A DNA stretch of 64,000 nucleotides from Enterococcus quebecensis (GTDB lineage: Bacteria; Bacillota; Bacilli; Lactobacillales; Enterococcaceae), in NCBI RefSeq assembly GCF_001730365.1, contig NZ_MIKB01000016.1, positions 62,001-126,000 on the forward strand. The letters run 5' to 3'. The translations under genes and the position numbers were made by a program. The notes beneath the pieces are model-generated. The model did no database searches, was not told where the DNA came from, and saw nothing but the letters and a program-made list of their open reading frames with translations. Below are positions 23,470 to 32,033 of this stretch, one piece after another. Position 1 is the stretch's first letter; the number at the start of each line of letters is the position of its first letter.

Positions 23470-24915
23470 ATGAAAAAAATAATCGCTAGTATATTCATTT
23501 TAATAACGGCATTATTCTTATTGCCGTTATCCAGTGAAGCAGCGCAAATCAATTTTTACGATATTGACACACTTAGTCCCGAAGAACAAGAAACTATTAT
23601 CAAAGACAAGCCTTCAATAAGTTTGGAGAATGAACAATATAATCTCGTTTATCAAAAATCTTTGACTAGTTCTGGAACGAATGATCACACTCATTCAGGT
23701 AACACTTCAAAACCAATGAATCAATCTAGTTTACCAAAAGCCGGAGAGATTGATCACGTTAATTTACTATTATATGGAAGTAGTTTCGTTGCTGTTAGTT
23801 TATTTGCTTTATATAAACGAAAAAAGTACAGTCAATTGTTACTTATTATTATTATTCCAGCAACGATAGGAACAACTGCAATGACTGCGTTAGCAGCAGG
23901 AGACCCGCTGATTCCGTCAGAAAATATCTCAATTTATAATGGTGAAGTGAAAAGTCTTGAACCAGCTGTAATTGAGGGGTATACCTATGTTGGGTACTAC
24001 TCAGTTTCAGAGACTACTTTGCCAGAAGTTGAGTCAACGGTCTTAGTACGTTATGTTGATGAAAATAACAATGAACTTCATGTATCGCAAACAATGACTG
24101 GTTTAATTGGTGAGAACTATGATGCATCTACAGAAAAATACAAGCTGCCGATCCAAGGTTATACTTTAAATGAAACAAAGCTACCAACGAATGCTATAGG
24201 GACTTTTGCAGAAAAAGAACAAACAGTCGTTTATGAATATAAAAAAGAGGCTGATAATAAAGGAACCCTAACTGTTCAATATTTAGACAAAAATGGGGAT
24301 GAAATCCTGCCATCTGAGGTTGTGACTGGTGAATTAGGTCAGGCATTTCATATCGAGAAAAAAGAAATCACCAACTTTTTGTTTGAGCATTCAGAAGGTG
24401 AAATTGACGGAGTGTTTTCAACAGATGAAATGGTCATCAAATTATATTACACAGATGAAGCGAAAATAAATATTCATTATATTGATAAAAATACGAAAGC
24501 CCCGCTTGTTCTCAATGCACTTAAAGATTATGCAGATTACTTACGACCTGATGTGAGTGATATTGATGACTACTATTATACGAGTTCATACGATGGGAAG
24601 ACCTATACTCTAGGTAGTGTTGTAACATCGGATCAACTGACTGTAAAAATTGGAACGGTGTATACTTTGCCAAAAGAAATCAGATTTTTAATGACGAAAC
24701 CAGATGGACAAACGATGGAAACATTTTATTTTCCAAAGGTTGTTAATATGCCTGGAATAGGATTGATTACAGCTATTAGCAGTTATTCAAACTTTTTATA
24801 CTTTAATGAACAACCAGAGTATATTCCAGAGAATTATACAGGGACTGCAGATCAACTTGAGATAGATGTAACGTATGAAGTAACTTCTACGACATATCAT
24901 ATTCCTGGATGGTAA
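23470..24915 (+). CDS. MucBP-repeat surface protein with an internal LPXTG-like sorting signal
   Basis: Encodes 481 residues from ATG 23470 (TAGGAG upstream). The layout looks like two surface proteins joined in one frame. Part 1, residues 1 to about 116: signal peptide (I-F-I-L-I-T-A-L-F-L-L-P-L), short mature region, L-P-K-A-G-E motif, membrane helix (L-L-L-Y-G-S-S-F-V-A-V-S-L-F-A-L-Y), K-R-K-K tail. This is a complete small-LPXTG protein of the WxL-cluster type. Part 2 begins at once with a second hydrophobic segment (L-L-L-I-I-I-I-P-A-T-I) ending T-A-L-A-A-G like a signal peptidase site. MucBP-like repeats follow (V-R-Y-V-D-E-N-N-N-E, V-Q-Y-L-D-K-N-G-D, I-H-Y-I-D-K-N-T-K). No terminal anchor. 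MucBP domains are linked to mucin or glycan binding. Confidence 0.75.
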   Translation: MKKIIASIFILITALFLLPLSSEAAQINFYDIDTLSPEEQETIIKDKPSISLENEQYNLVYQKSLTSSGTNDHTHSGNTSKPMNQSSLPKAGEIDHVNLLLYGSSFVAVSLFALYKRKKYSQLLLIIIIPATIGTTAMTALAAGDPLIPSENISIYNGEVKSLEPAVIEGYTYVGYYSVSETTLPEVESTVLVRYVDENNNELHVSQTMTGLIGENYDASTEKYKLPIQGYTLNETKLPTNAIGTFAEKEQTVVYEYKKEADNKGTLTVQYLDKNGDEILPSEVVTGELGQAFHIEKKEITNFLFEHSEGEIDGVFSTDEMVIKLYYTDEAKINIHYIDKNTKAPLVLNALKDYADYLRPDVSDIDDYYYTSSYDGKTYTLGSVVTSDQLTVKIGTVYTLPKEIRFLMTKPDGQTMETFYFPKVVNMPGIGLITAISSYSNFLYFNEQPEYIPENYTGTADQLEIDVTYEVTSTTYHIPGW

Positions 24916-25072
24916 GACTAAAAATAAGAACTTTTGAAAGAAATCGCTGTTGTTTATGATCAAAATGAAACGTGTAGAGAAACTCTAGGCAGAGCTTTCA
25001 GAACAGAGATAACGAATTGTTTACTAGAAATAAAGAGTATGTAAATAAACTATGTAAGTAGCTAATTTTTGG

Positions 25073-25204
25073 TTAAGCTTCTTGCATAGTTTTCTTGTTA
25101 TTTGAAAAAATCTGATAAAATAAAAAAAACAGGGTCGCAGAGAATGCTAATCCAAGTAAAGGGACAGACAAGTAGTAGTTTAATATTGCGTTACTTTGGA
25201 TTGT
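25073..25204 (-). pseudogene. Remnant of a small membrane protein gene beside the XRE gene
   Basis: On the minus strand a frame directly after a stop reads about 43 residues ending at the TAA at 25073-25075: Y-Y-L-S-V-P-L-L-G-L-A-F-S-A-T-L-F-F-L-F, then N-N-K-K-T-M-Q-E-A. There is no start codon. XRE regulators of the neighbouring type are often paired with a membrane protein gene just downstream, so this is probably the surviving tail of such a partner. Confidence 0.4.
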
Positions 25205-25206
25205 AA

Positions 25207-25245
25207 ATATTTTTTCTTAAATCGCTAGGATTTAAGAAAAAATAT
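25207..25245 (-). terminator. Perfect 17-bp inverted repeat at the end of the XRE gene
   Basis: ATATTTTTTCTTAAATC (25207-25223) and its complement (25229-25245), five-base loop. It covers the stop codon of the XRE gene. AT-rich for a terminator, but the position fits. Confidence 0.55.
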
Positions 25246-25435
25246 CAGTGACTTCTTTATTCAGTGAACGAGCGATATTCAAAGCTAACGAGTCAGAAGG
25301 TTTATATCTTCCTTTTTCTATGCTTTTAATTGTTTGAACAGAGACATTGACTTTATCTGCAAGCTCTTCTTGACTAATGTCACTACTACTCCTAGTTTCT
25401 TGTAGATTATTCTTATTTTTGAGTGTTTTCTTCAT
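25232..25435 (-). CDS. Small XRE helix-turn-helix regulator with atypical N-terminus
   Basis: Encodes 67 residues, GGAGATTAGC upstream of the ATG. Residues 19-67 are a clear helix-turn-helix (I-S-Q-E-E-L-A-D-K-V-N-V-S-V-Q-T-I-K-S-I-E-K-G-R-Y-K-P-S, then L-A-L-N-I-A-R-S-L). The family normally begins with a compact first helix of the type R-I-K-E-L-R; here it is replaced by a Lys/Asn/Ser-rich stretch (K-K-T-L-K-N-K-N-N). DNA binding may be altered, or the gene may be decaying, as its usual membrane partner downstream is only a fragment. Targets unknown. Confidence 0.75.
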   Translation of the reverse strand: MKKTLKNKNNLQETRSSSDISQEELADKVNVSVQTIKSIEKGRYKPSDSLALNIARSLNKEVTDIFS

Positions 25436-25907
25436 AGCTAATCTCCTCTTTATTATTAATGCTAAGGTAGATACTTATTGAACTCTTTGGGGATAGATGT
25501 ACAATGATTTTCTTGCTACAGATTTCCAGTATATCTCAAGAAAATCATTTTTCGATCCCGCTTTAATTTATAAGTAAACATTCCTTAATAGTAATAGTAT
25601 CAGATATTCTTCTTGTTATAAACATATTATTTAAAGAACTTTTAAAAAAACATAAAGTAAAGTCTTTTTTTGTTTAAAAATAAGTATTTTATGCAGATGT
25701 ATAACTTGAAGACGGATGATAAATGCTTTGGGAAAATAAATTTTTTTCATTTAAAAAGGGATTTTAACTGAGTTGGATTTTTCTATTAATTTTTTTAAAA
25801 TACAATTATATGAAAAGCTTTTCCAAGAGTATTCGTTATGAAACCTTTCCTTCCTATCAAAAAACATCTATAATAACAATAGAAATTAAAAGAGAAGAGG
25901 AATTTTT
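25436..25907. other. AT-rich intergenic stretch of 472 bases
   Basis: Contains the leftward start region of the XRE gene and the GAAGAGG ribosome binding site of ymdB. No convincing gene, RNA or repeat is seen in the rest. Confidence 0.45.
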
Positions 25908-26705
25908 TTGCGTATATTATTTATAGGGGATGTTGTTGGCTCGCTAGGTCGAGATACCATAAGCACATATTTACCAAAACTAAAGAAAAAATACCGTCCT
26001 CAAGTAACGATCTTAAATGGCGAGAATGCAGCAGCAGGCAGAGGCATCACTGGGAAGATTTACAAAAAATTTTTACAAGATGGTGTGGATGTCGTCACTT
26101 TAGGCAACCACACATGGGATAATAAAGATATTTTCGAATTTATTGATGATGCGAAAAAAATGATTCGTCCAGCGAACTTTCCGCAAGGGACGCCTGGACA
26201 GGGTATGGTGTTTGTGAAAGTCAATCAACTTGAGTTAGCGGTCATCAATATGCAAGCGCGTGTTTTTATGGCAGATATAGATGATCCTTTTCGTAAAGCG
26301 GAGGAATTAGTAGCTGAAGCACGTAAGCGGACGCCGTTGATTTTTGTCGATTTCCATGGCGAAACTACCAGTGAGAAACAAGCAATGAGCTGGTTTTTAG
26401 ATGGGAAAGTCAGTGCCGTAGTTGGGACTCATACACATGTGCAGACAAATGATGCGCGGATTTTACCAGAAGGTACTGCCTTTTTAAGCGATGTGGGTAT
26501 GACAGGACCATATGATGGTATTTTAGGAATGAAACGTGGACCAATTATTGAGAAATTCAGAACAGCATTGCCGAAACGTTTTGAGGTAGTTGAGGAAGGG
26601 CGCAGTTTGTTGTCTGCTTGTGTCATTGATATTGATGATCAGACAGGACGAGCAAAGAAAATCGAACCCATCCAGATCAGTGAAGATCGACCGTTTGAAG
26701 AATAA
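25908..26705 (+). CDS. ymdB: YmdB family metallophosphoesterase
   Basis: Encodes 265 residues, TTG start with AGAGAAGAGGAA upstream, product beginning R-I-L-F-I-G-D-V-V-G. Metal and active-site motifs: G-D-V-V-G, L-N-G-E-N-A-A-A-G-R-G-I-T, L-G-N-H-T-W-D-N, D-F-H-G-E-T-T-S-E-K and G-T-H-T-H-V-Q-T. YmdB hydrolyses 2',3'-cyclic nucleotides and in Bacillus affects biofilm and motility gene expression; it can interact with RNA turnover. It usually follows rny directly; here a lipoprotein, a MucBP protein and an XRE gene have come in between. It ends with its own terminator. Confidence 0.93.
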   Translation: MRILFIGDVVGSLGRDTISTYLPKLKKKYRPQVTILNGENAAAGRGITGKIYKKFLQDGVDVVTLGNHTWDNKDIFEFIDDAKKMIRPANFPQGTPGQGMVFVKVNQLELAVINMQARVFMADIDDPFRKAEELVAEARKRTPLIFVDFHGETTSEKQAMSWFLDGKVSAVVGTHTHVQTNDARILPEGTAFLSDVGMTGPYDGILGMKRGPIIEKFRTALPKRFEVVEEGRSLLSACVIDIDDQTGRAKKIEPIQISEDRPFEE

Positions 26706-26723
26706 TATAGACTAAGATAAATA

Positions 26724-26776
26724 AGAGATAAAAACAATGCTCTAAGCACAAAAGGAGCTGTTTTTATCTCTTTTTT
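26724..26776 (+). terminator. ymdB terminator
   Basis: 13-bp outer stem (26724-26736 with 26759-26771), an inner GCTC/GAGC pair, then T7. Confidence 0.85.
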
Positions 26777-26894
26777 TAATGTCACAACAAAAAATAATTT
26801 GAGCATTTGTGAACAAGAGAAAAGTAAAGTGTTCTATAATAAAGAAAAGAATCCGAGGGGAGTAAATAAAATAGCAGATTAGAAGGGGGCATTT

Positions 26895-28394
26895 ATGCGA
26901 AATTCTTTTATGGGAAAGAAAGAGCGGATGAAGTTCGAACTGTTTAAATCAATTGTTTTCTCAAAGAATGGGTTGAGCTTCAGCGAGTTACTGCAGAAAT
27001 ATGATTTTACGAAAAGTACCCTCAGCAGATATATTAATGACTTGGCAAAAGAAGTGGAAGAGTCATTTGATGAGAAGGTTCATTTAGTACAAAACAGTCA
27101 GACAGGTACCTATCAAATCCAAACAGCTGAATCTTATAGCGTCGGTTATTTGATTGATTATATCCATTTGTTTTACGTTGAAAAAAGCGGTATTTTTTTC
27201 ATTTTAGATCGGCTATTGAGAAATCATTATACAACGATTGAAGCGATGGCTCTTGATTTACACATGAGTAGCTCATCAGTCTACAAGCAATTGCGGGTAT
27301 TAAAAGAGATGCTCGTTCCTTTTGGTGGCAAAATTTCCTTTGATCAACATTCCAGTCCTTTGATCGGCAATGAAATAGGGATTCGACTGTTTAGTTTTTA
27401 TTCATATTGGTCAGTCTTTAAGTCAACTGAATATGGGAATAATAATTATCCTGAATCGTGGTGGGAAGTCGAAGAAATCGAGGGTTATTTTGATCATACG
27501 ACTTCGTTATCAGAATCACAACGTGCAAAATTACGATTTATCCAGCTGATTACCCTGAAAAGAGTACTCTGGCAAAAGAATTATGTAGAAATATCTGAAG
27601 AATTTATGTCAGATATTGCTTATTTTGACACCAAAGATGCAGAATTGTTGCCCTTGCTTAAACAACGGCTTACAAATGAGTTGTATAAAAAAGAACGCGC
27701 ATTATTATTGTATGCCACTAGAGGGTTAATCTACAATTTAGATTCACAGGAAACGAAAAAGAAAATCGTTCAAGATTATCAACAATCATCATTAGAAATA
27801 GCGGCCTATACAACGAGGTTAATGGCAGAAGTACAGCAAGAATTTGACATAGAATATACAGAAGAAGGGTATATTGATTTTTATTTTTACTTGCTTATTT
27901 TATTGATTTACATCAAGCACATCAATATTGATATTTCAGGTTACTATAAAAACGGACTATCTTTTCATTCAATGATTGATTACGATGAATCAAATGTGGA
28001 AGTTTTCCGAAAAATCACTAGAATTATTGAACAACAGGTGTTTTATTCCAAAATAAATAAGAAATCATTGAAAGGTGTTATGTCAATTCTTTCATTGACA
28101 ATTTATTCAGGAATTTACTTAAGTAAAAAAGCAGGAAGTATGTCGATTTGTGTTATTTTCAATAATAATTTGATTTTGGCTGATGGGATTAAGAAAGTTA
28201 TTCTAGATGTTTATAACAAGGATCGAATCAAGTTCACTAATGATGTGTTAATAGCTGATTTGGTTATCTCGGACTCTTATGAGGCAGTAAACCCTCAGAC
28301 AGAACATTTCTATTTTGATGAGCAGTTGAATCCAAAACAATGGGGAAAAATGATCGATACGATTAATAAAATTTTTTACAAAACAATTTTTTAG
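26895..28394 (+). CDS. Mga-like transcriptional regulator upstream of WxL locus 2
   Basis: Encodes 499 residues from ATG with an AAGGGGG site. N-terminal Mga/HTH region (F-E-L-F-K-S-I-V-F, S-F-S-E-L-L-Q-K-Y-D-F-T-K-S-T-L-S-R-Y-I-N-D-L), second HTH (M-A-L-D-L-H-M-S-S-S-S-V-Y-K-Q-L-R-V-L), PRD-like helical middle (N-E-I-G-I-R-L-F-S-F-Y-S-Y-W), and a C-terminal EIIB-like end (A-D-L-V-I-S-D-S). Such PRD-containing regulators activate surface-protein genes and can respond to PTS phosphorylation. The next gene, 285 bases downstream in the same direction, opens a WxL locus, the likely target. Two more of this family are at 61429 and 62962. Confidence 0.85.
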   Translation: MRNSFMGKKERMKFELFKSIVFSKNGLSFSELLQKYDFTKSTLSRYINDLAKEVEESFDEKVHLVQNSQTGTYQIQTAESYSVGYLIDYIHLFYVEKSGIFFILDRLLRNHYTTIEAMALDLHMSSSSVYKQLRVLKEMLVPFGGKISFDQHSSPLIGNEIGIRLFSFYSYWSVFKSTEYGNNNYPESWWEVEEIEGYFDHTTSLSESQRAKLRFIQLITLKRVLWQKNYVEISEEFMSDIAYFDTKDAELLPLLKQRLTNELYKKERALLLYATRGLIYNLDSQETKKKIVQDYQQSSLEIAAYTTRLMAEVQQEFDIEYTEEGYIDFYFYLLILLIYIKHINIDISGYYKNGLSFHSMIDYDESNVEVFRKITRIIEQQVFYSKINKKSLKGVMSILSLTIYSGIYLSKKAGSMSICVIFNNNLILADGIKKVILDVYNKDRIKFTNDVLIADLVISDSYEAVNPQTEHFYFDEQLNPKQWGKMIDTINKIFYKTIF

Positions 28395-28465
28395 TTACAG
28401 TAGGAACCAGAACATAATCGGTTAGAAATATCTATTTTTTCGCTAAAATATATTTAATTTTTGAT

Positions 28466-28510
28466 AAAGCTATAACAAAACAATCAACTGTTTTGTTATA
28501 GCTTTTTTTA
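28466..28510 (+). terminator. Terminator of the Mga-like gene
   Basis: 17-bp perfect stem, arms 28466-28482 and 28489-28505, then T run. It separates the regulator from the WxL locus, which therefore has its own promoter. Confidence 0.9.
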
Positions 28511-28679
28511 CTGTAAACAATAGGTTTTTCAGGTGAAGAACTGTTGTTTTTTTGAAAATGAAACAGATTGTTTCATAATTATATAAATTTTTTCTGAAAA
28601 AAATTGTATTATTTCATTGTAATAAAAAACGCTTGTAATTATTTTTGTGCAATGAAAAAAGTAGATAGGAGGAGAATCG

Positions 28680-31085
28680 ATGAAAAAGCATAGTTTTAGT
28701 TTATTCATTTTAATGTTCTGTTTGTTACATGTGTTTAGTTCAACGCAGGATGTTTTTGCAGATACTTCTTCTCCACCTTTAGGATATCCGCTAGGGGTTT
28801 CAACAAAAACTAATTTAACAGCTGGCGGCACACTTTATTTTAATACCGATCAGTTACAGGAAAAACAACTTGTTGGTCAGTTTTTAGCGAAAAATATTAC
28901 ATCTAACGGTTCCTCAGGACTATCCAAGAGCGGTTTTCAAAATTATCAACAATCGTTGCGCCAATGGGATCGGGAACAAATCGATCCAGCGATTGTTTCT
29001 GAGACGATTACTGGTAGTGATATTATCCGTTTGTATGCTAATGAACAAAGTTTTAAGTATGTTGATGGTGAAGACTTGCATTTTTATATCAGTGATTTGC
29101 CAACGGAAAAGCAATTGAAAGATGCGTTACAGTACTATCCTGGACTACGGGAAAATTTTTCTAAAAGAATCTACAATGACTCCCTAGAGTCATTTCCGAC
29201 ATTTGTGGACAATGGTATTTCAGATTTCTCTCAAGTAACGAGTAACATTCAATCTGTCAGTGATTACTATGCAGGGTTGATTGATACAGAAGAAGCCGTG
29301 ATCTATAATTCAGCGGTTCAATCGGCAGAGATAAATACGGCGAAAAAAGTTGTGAACCCAAATGACTGGGGAGGACAATCATCAATTCAGATCAATGTTG
29401 CTTTGAAAAAAGGAGTGACGGCTCAAGCTGTTGCAATTGTTGATATTGATGGCCGAATTGATCATTTTAAAAATGCTCAGGATATATCAATCAATTATAC
29501 CAATTACGATCCAGATACAATGTTGCCGCCATATGTGATTATTAATTATAAACATTTTCCATCGTTTAATTTCAGTGGCAGCACGTTTTTCCATGCGACT
29601 GCTTACCCAAATCTACCAGGGGATGAAGAGTACAAGTTTGAAGGGAATAACGGGATCTTTTTTGAAGGGAAATACGCAGATCAAGCTGTTCCTTTAATAA
29701 AATCAGACAGTCATACAATTTCTGAAGAGTTAAAAGATAAAACCTATAAAATTGCTACACATCTGGTTCATAATTTTAATGATGAAGAAGAAGAGATCAA
29801 ATTTAGAAGTAATGCGTCAATATTTATCGGCACAGTGTTAGCGCCACGAGCCTCAGTTATATTAGATGATACTCAAGGACGAGTGCTAGGAAGTGTTATT
29901 TCTGGATATGATATCCATACGAACATGCCAGTCAGTACTGAAGAAAGTACGGGGATGTTTGACTATGACGATTTTCCAGGGCTAGGTGACATTATCAATG
30001 GTGAAGAATTGGAAGCACCAGTCAAATCTGGAGAACAATTTGATTACAACGGAACTGAAAAAAGACAATTATATAGTATTTCACAAAAAATACCGGCTTA
30101 TTCACAACGTTTTCCTATCCAGACATTAAAAATTACCGATAAGCTAGAGGATGCAGTAGAACTTTCTGGAGAAGATGTATCTATTAAAGATGAAGCGGGT
30201 AGTGATGCAACAAATCGTTTTACGATCAGTACAAATGAAGCAAATGAACTAAGTATTGAAGCGAAAACAGAAAGCTTGGCCGACAAATCATTTTATGGAA
30301 AAATATACACGATGGAATTGGTTGGCAGCTTAAATTTAAATCAAGAAGAATTAATTGATCCAACAATCAATCAAATTGTGATTCCAAACACAGCTATCGT
30401 TACTGCAAATGAGGAATCTAAGGTGAGCAATGAAGCTCTACTTAAAGTTGATTTGATCAAAGGTGAACCGATTATTGTAAAATATTTGAATGAAGATGGA
30501 CAAGAAATTGCGTCCACTGAAGTCTTGGAAGGAAAAATCAACATGCCTTATCAAGCAAAGGCCAAAGAAATTTCAGGATATACATTGATAAAGACACCAG
30601 AAAATGAATCAGGGACATTTTTAACGAAAGAACAAACGGTTGTCTATAATTATCAAGGTCACTTGAATTTTTCAGCGGTACCAACGCAAATTAGTTTTGG
30701 TACGCATGACTTATCAGAGAAAGATGAAGAGTACAAGATTGAGTCAAAAGATAAAGACCTCGTTGTGAAAGATACAAGAATCTTAGGTTCAAATTGGCAA
30801 TTAAGAGCAACCCTGAGTAAATCTCTGACTGGCAACAAAACACAGCGTAGCTTGCCAGAAGCGTTGTGTTATGTAAAAGATGGTCAGTCGTTCCCTATAC
30901 GAGTAGACTCATCAACAGTCATTCAATCAGCAGTCACAACGACGCATGATGAGTATAACGTCACCCACCATTGGACAACCTCTGATGATGGATTGAAAGT
31001 CTCCGTGAAGTCGGGAGAAGTGTTAGCAGATCAATACTCGGGAGAGATTCGTTGGGAATTGTACGATGTTGTGCCCAATGATTGA
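28680..31085 (+). CDS. Large WxL surface protein with choice-of-anchor A and MucBP domains
   Basis: Encodes 801 residues, TAGGAGGAG site. Signal peptide to about residue 29 (V-F-A-D). Residues 34-430 form a 'choice-of-anchor A' module: L-G-Y-P-L-G-V near the start, S-G-S-T-F-F, and F-I-G-T-V-L-A-P-R-A-S-V-I-L-D at the end. Then an isopeptide-type Ig domain (about 445-600: L-K-I-T-D-K-L-E), a MucBP-like repeat (V-K-Y-L-N-E-D-G-Q-E-I-A-S-T), and a C-terminal WxL domain with N-W-Q-L and R-W-E-L motifs. It should be secreted and bound non-covalently to the wall, probably as an adhesin. It overlaps nothing but lies 13 bases before the small LPXTG gene. Confidence 0.82.
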   Translation: MKKHSFSLFILMFCLLHVFSSTQDVFADTSSPPLGYPLGVSTKTNLTAGGTLYFNTDQLQEKQLVGQFLAKNITSNGSSGLSKSGFQNYQQSLRQWDREQIDPAIVSETITGSDIIRLYANEQSFKYVDGEDLHFYISDLPTEKQLKDALQYYPGLRENFSKRIYNDSLESFPTFVDNGISDFSQVTSNIQSVSDYYAGLIDTEEAVIYNSAVQSAEINTAKKVVNPNDWGGQSSIQINVALKKGVTAQAVAIVDIDGRIDHFKNAQDISINYTNYDPDTMLPPYVIINYKHFPSFNFSGSTFFHATAYPNLPGDEEYKFEGNNGIFFEGKYADQAVPLIKSDSHTISEELKDKTYKIATHLVHNFNDEEEEIKFRSNASIFIGTVLAPRASVILDDTQGRVLGSVISGYDIHTNMPVSTEESTGMFDYDDFPGLGDIINGEELEAPVKSGEQFDYNGTEKRQLYSISQKIPAYSQRFPIQTLKITDKLEDAVELSGEDVSIKDEAGSDATNRFTISTNEANELSIEAKTESLADKSFYGKIYTMELVGSLNLNQEELIDPTINQIVIPNTAIVTANEESKVSNEALLKVDLIKGEPIIVKYLNEDGQEIASTEVLEGKINMPYQAKAKEISGYTLIKTPENESGTFLTKEQTVVYNYQGHLNFSAVPTQISFGTHDLSEKDEEYKIESKDKDLVVKDTRILGSNWQLRATLSKSLTGNKTQRSLPEALCYVKDGQSFPIRVDSSTVIQSAVTTTHDEYNVTHHWTTSDDGLKVSVKSGEVLADQYSGEIRWELYDVVPND

Positions 31086-31098
31086 AAGGCGTTCAGTT

Positions 31099-31362
31099 AT
31101 GAAAAATAAAAAAAGAAAATGGCTTCAATTGTTAGTGTTGTGTTCTTACTTTTTTTCTCTAACTGAAATGAAAGAAAGCCAAGCCGCAGAAAATAGCAAA
31201 GCAAGCATCGGTTTTTACGAAGTTGATAACAAAGAGCAGCGCCTACCTAAAACAGGTGATGATCAACAAAACAAAGAATTACGAATCAGTGGAATATCCA
31301 TTCTGTTATTTATAACTGGAATGATATCATATAGAACTTTAAAGAATGAGGAGAGAAAGTAA
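31099..31362 (+). CDS. Small LPXTG surface protein of WxL locus 2
   Basis: Encodes 87 residues from ATG 31099 (AAAGGCG upstream); a longer frame overlaps the previous gene. Signal peptide (L-Q-L-L-V-L-C-S-Y-F-F-S-L), mature core A-S-I-G-F-Y-E-V-D, then L-P-K-T-G-D sorting motif, membrane helix and R-T-L-K-N-E-E-R-K tail. It is a sortase substrate of the WxL-cluster type. Its mature core is similar in plan to the first part of the 23470 protein (N-F-Y-D-I-D). The stop codon is directly followed by the next ATG. Confidence 0.85.
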   Translation: MKNKKRKWLQLLVLCSYFFSLTEMKESQAAENSKASIGFYEVDNKEQRLPKTGDDQQNKELRISGISILLFITGMISYRTLKNEERK

Positions 31363-31947
31363 ATGAAAACAAACAAAATTTTAGTCGGATTTACACTAGT
31401 ATCAATGGTTTTAAGTGGAAGCGTCATTGTAAATGCAGAGGAAGTAGCTAAACCAACCTCAAAAAGTGACATTGGTTTTACTGCACCTACAGAAGGCGCA
31501 TTAACATTATTAAATGTCGCCGATTTTGATTTCGGTTCTAATCCGATTTCAGCTAAAGATGAAGTGTATAAAAATAAAGTAGAAACAACAACAACAGTTC
31601 AAGATATCCGAGGAACAGAAGCTGGTTGGACAGTCCAAGTTGCTGAAAATGGACAACTTAAAGCCGACAAAAAAGAGTTAGAAAATGCTCAAATTACCTT
31701 AAAAACACCAACAATTTCAGAAAAATCAACAGGTAAAGCCAATGCTAAAAAAGATGTGGTATTAAATACAGATGGGTCCGCAACAACAATATTAGATGCT
31801 ACGGCAGGTCTTGGTAATGGTGTGACAATTGAAAGTTTTGATAAAGATGCAGCTGTTTTAGAAGTACCCGGTGAGACGGTCAAAGTAGCGAAACAATACG
31901 AAACGACATTGACTTGGACATTATTAGATCAACCAGAAAACAATTAA
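31363..31947 (+). CDS. Small WxL domain protein of locus 2
   Basis: Encodes 194 residues with GAGGAGAG upstream, starting at the base after the previous stop codon. Signal peptide (to about V-N-A-E, residue 26), then essentially only a WxL domain: L-L-N-V-A-D-F-D-F-G, first motif G-W-T-V, and final Y-E-T-T-L-T-W-T-L. This is the classical minimal WxL protein that coats the wall by binding peptidoglycan. It is followed by a stem-loop before the DUF916 gene. Confidence 0.9.
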   Translation: MKTNKILVGFTLVSMVLSGSVIVNAEEVAKPTSKSDIGFTAPTEGALTLLNVADFDFGSNPISAKDEVYKNKVETTTTVQDIRGTEAGWTVQVAENGQLKADKKELENAQITLKTPTISEKSTGKANAKKDVVLNTDGSATTILDATAGLGNGVTIESFDKDAAVLEVPGETVKVAKQYETTLTWTLLDQPENN

Positions 31948-31958
31948 CATAAATTAGT

Positions 31959-31993
31959 GAGCGGAGCAAACTTAAAGCCGTTTTGCTCTGCTC
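31959..31993 (+). repeat. Stem-loop between the WxL and DUF916 genes of locus 2
   Basis: GAGCGGAGCAAA (31959-31970) pairs with TTTGCTCTGCTC (31982-31993) with one wobble; no T run. It shares the GGAGCAAA/TTTGCTC core and position with the hairpin at 11146 in locus 1. Confidence 0.65.
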
Positions 31994-32033
31994 GGTAAAT
32001 GTACATAGAAATCAAAAAAATGGAGGAATTTAT

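Noticed and set aside
28624-28637. cre-like AAAAAACGCTTGTA before WxL locus 2
   Set aside because: Only about 10 of 14 positions agree and the outer half is wrong; too weak to call.
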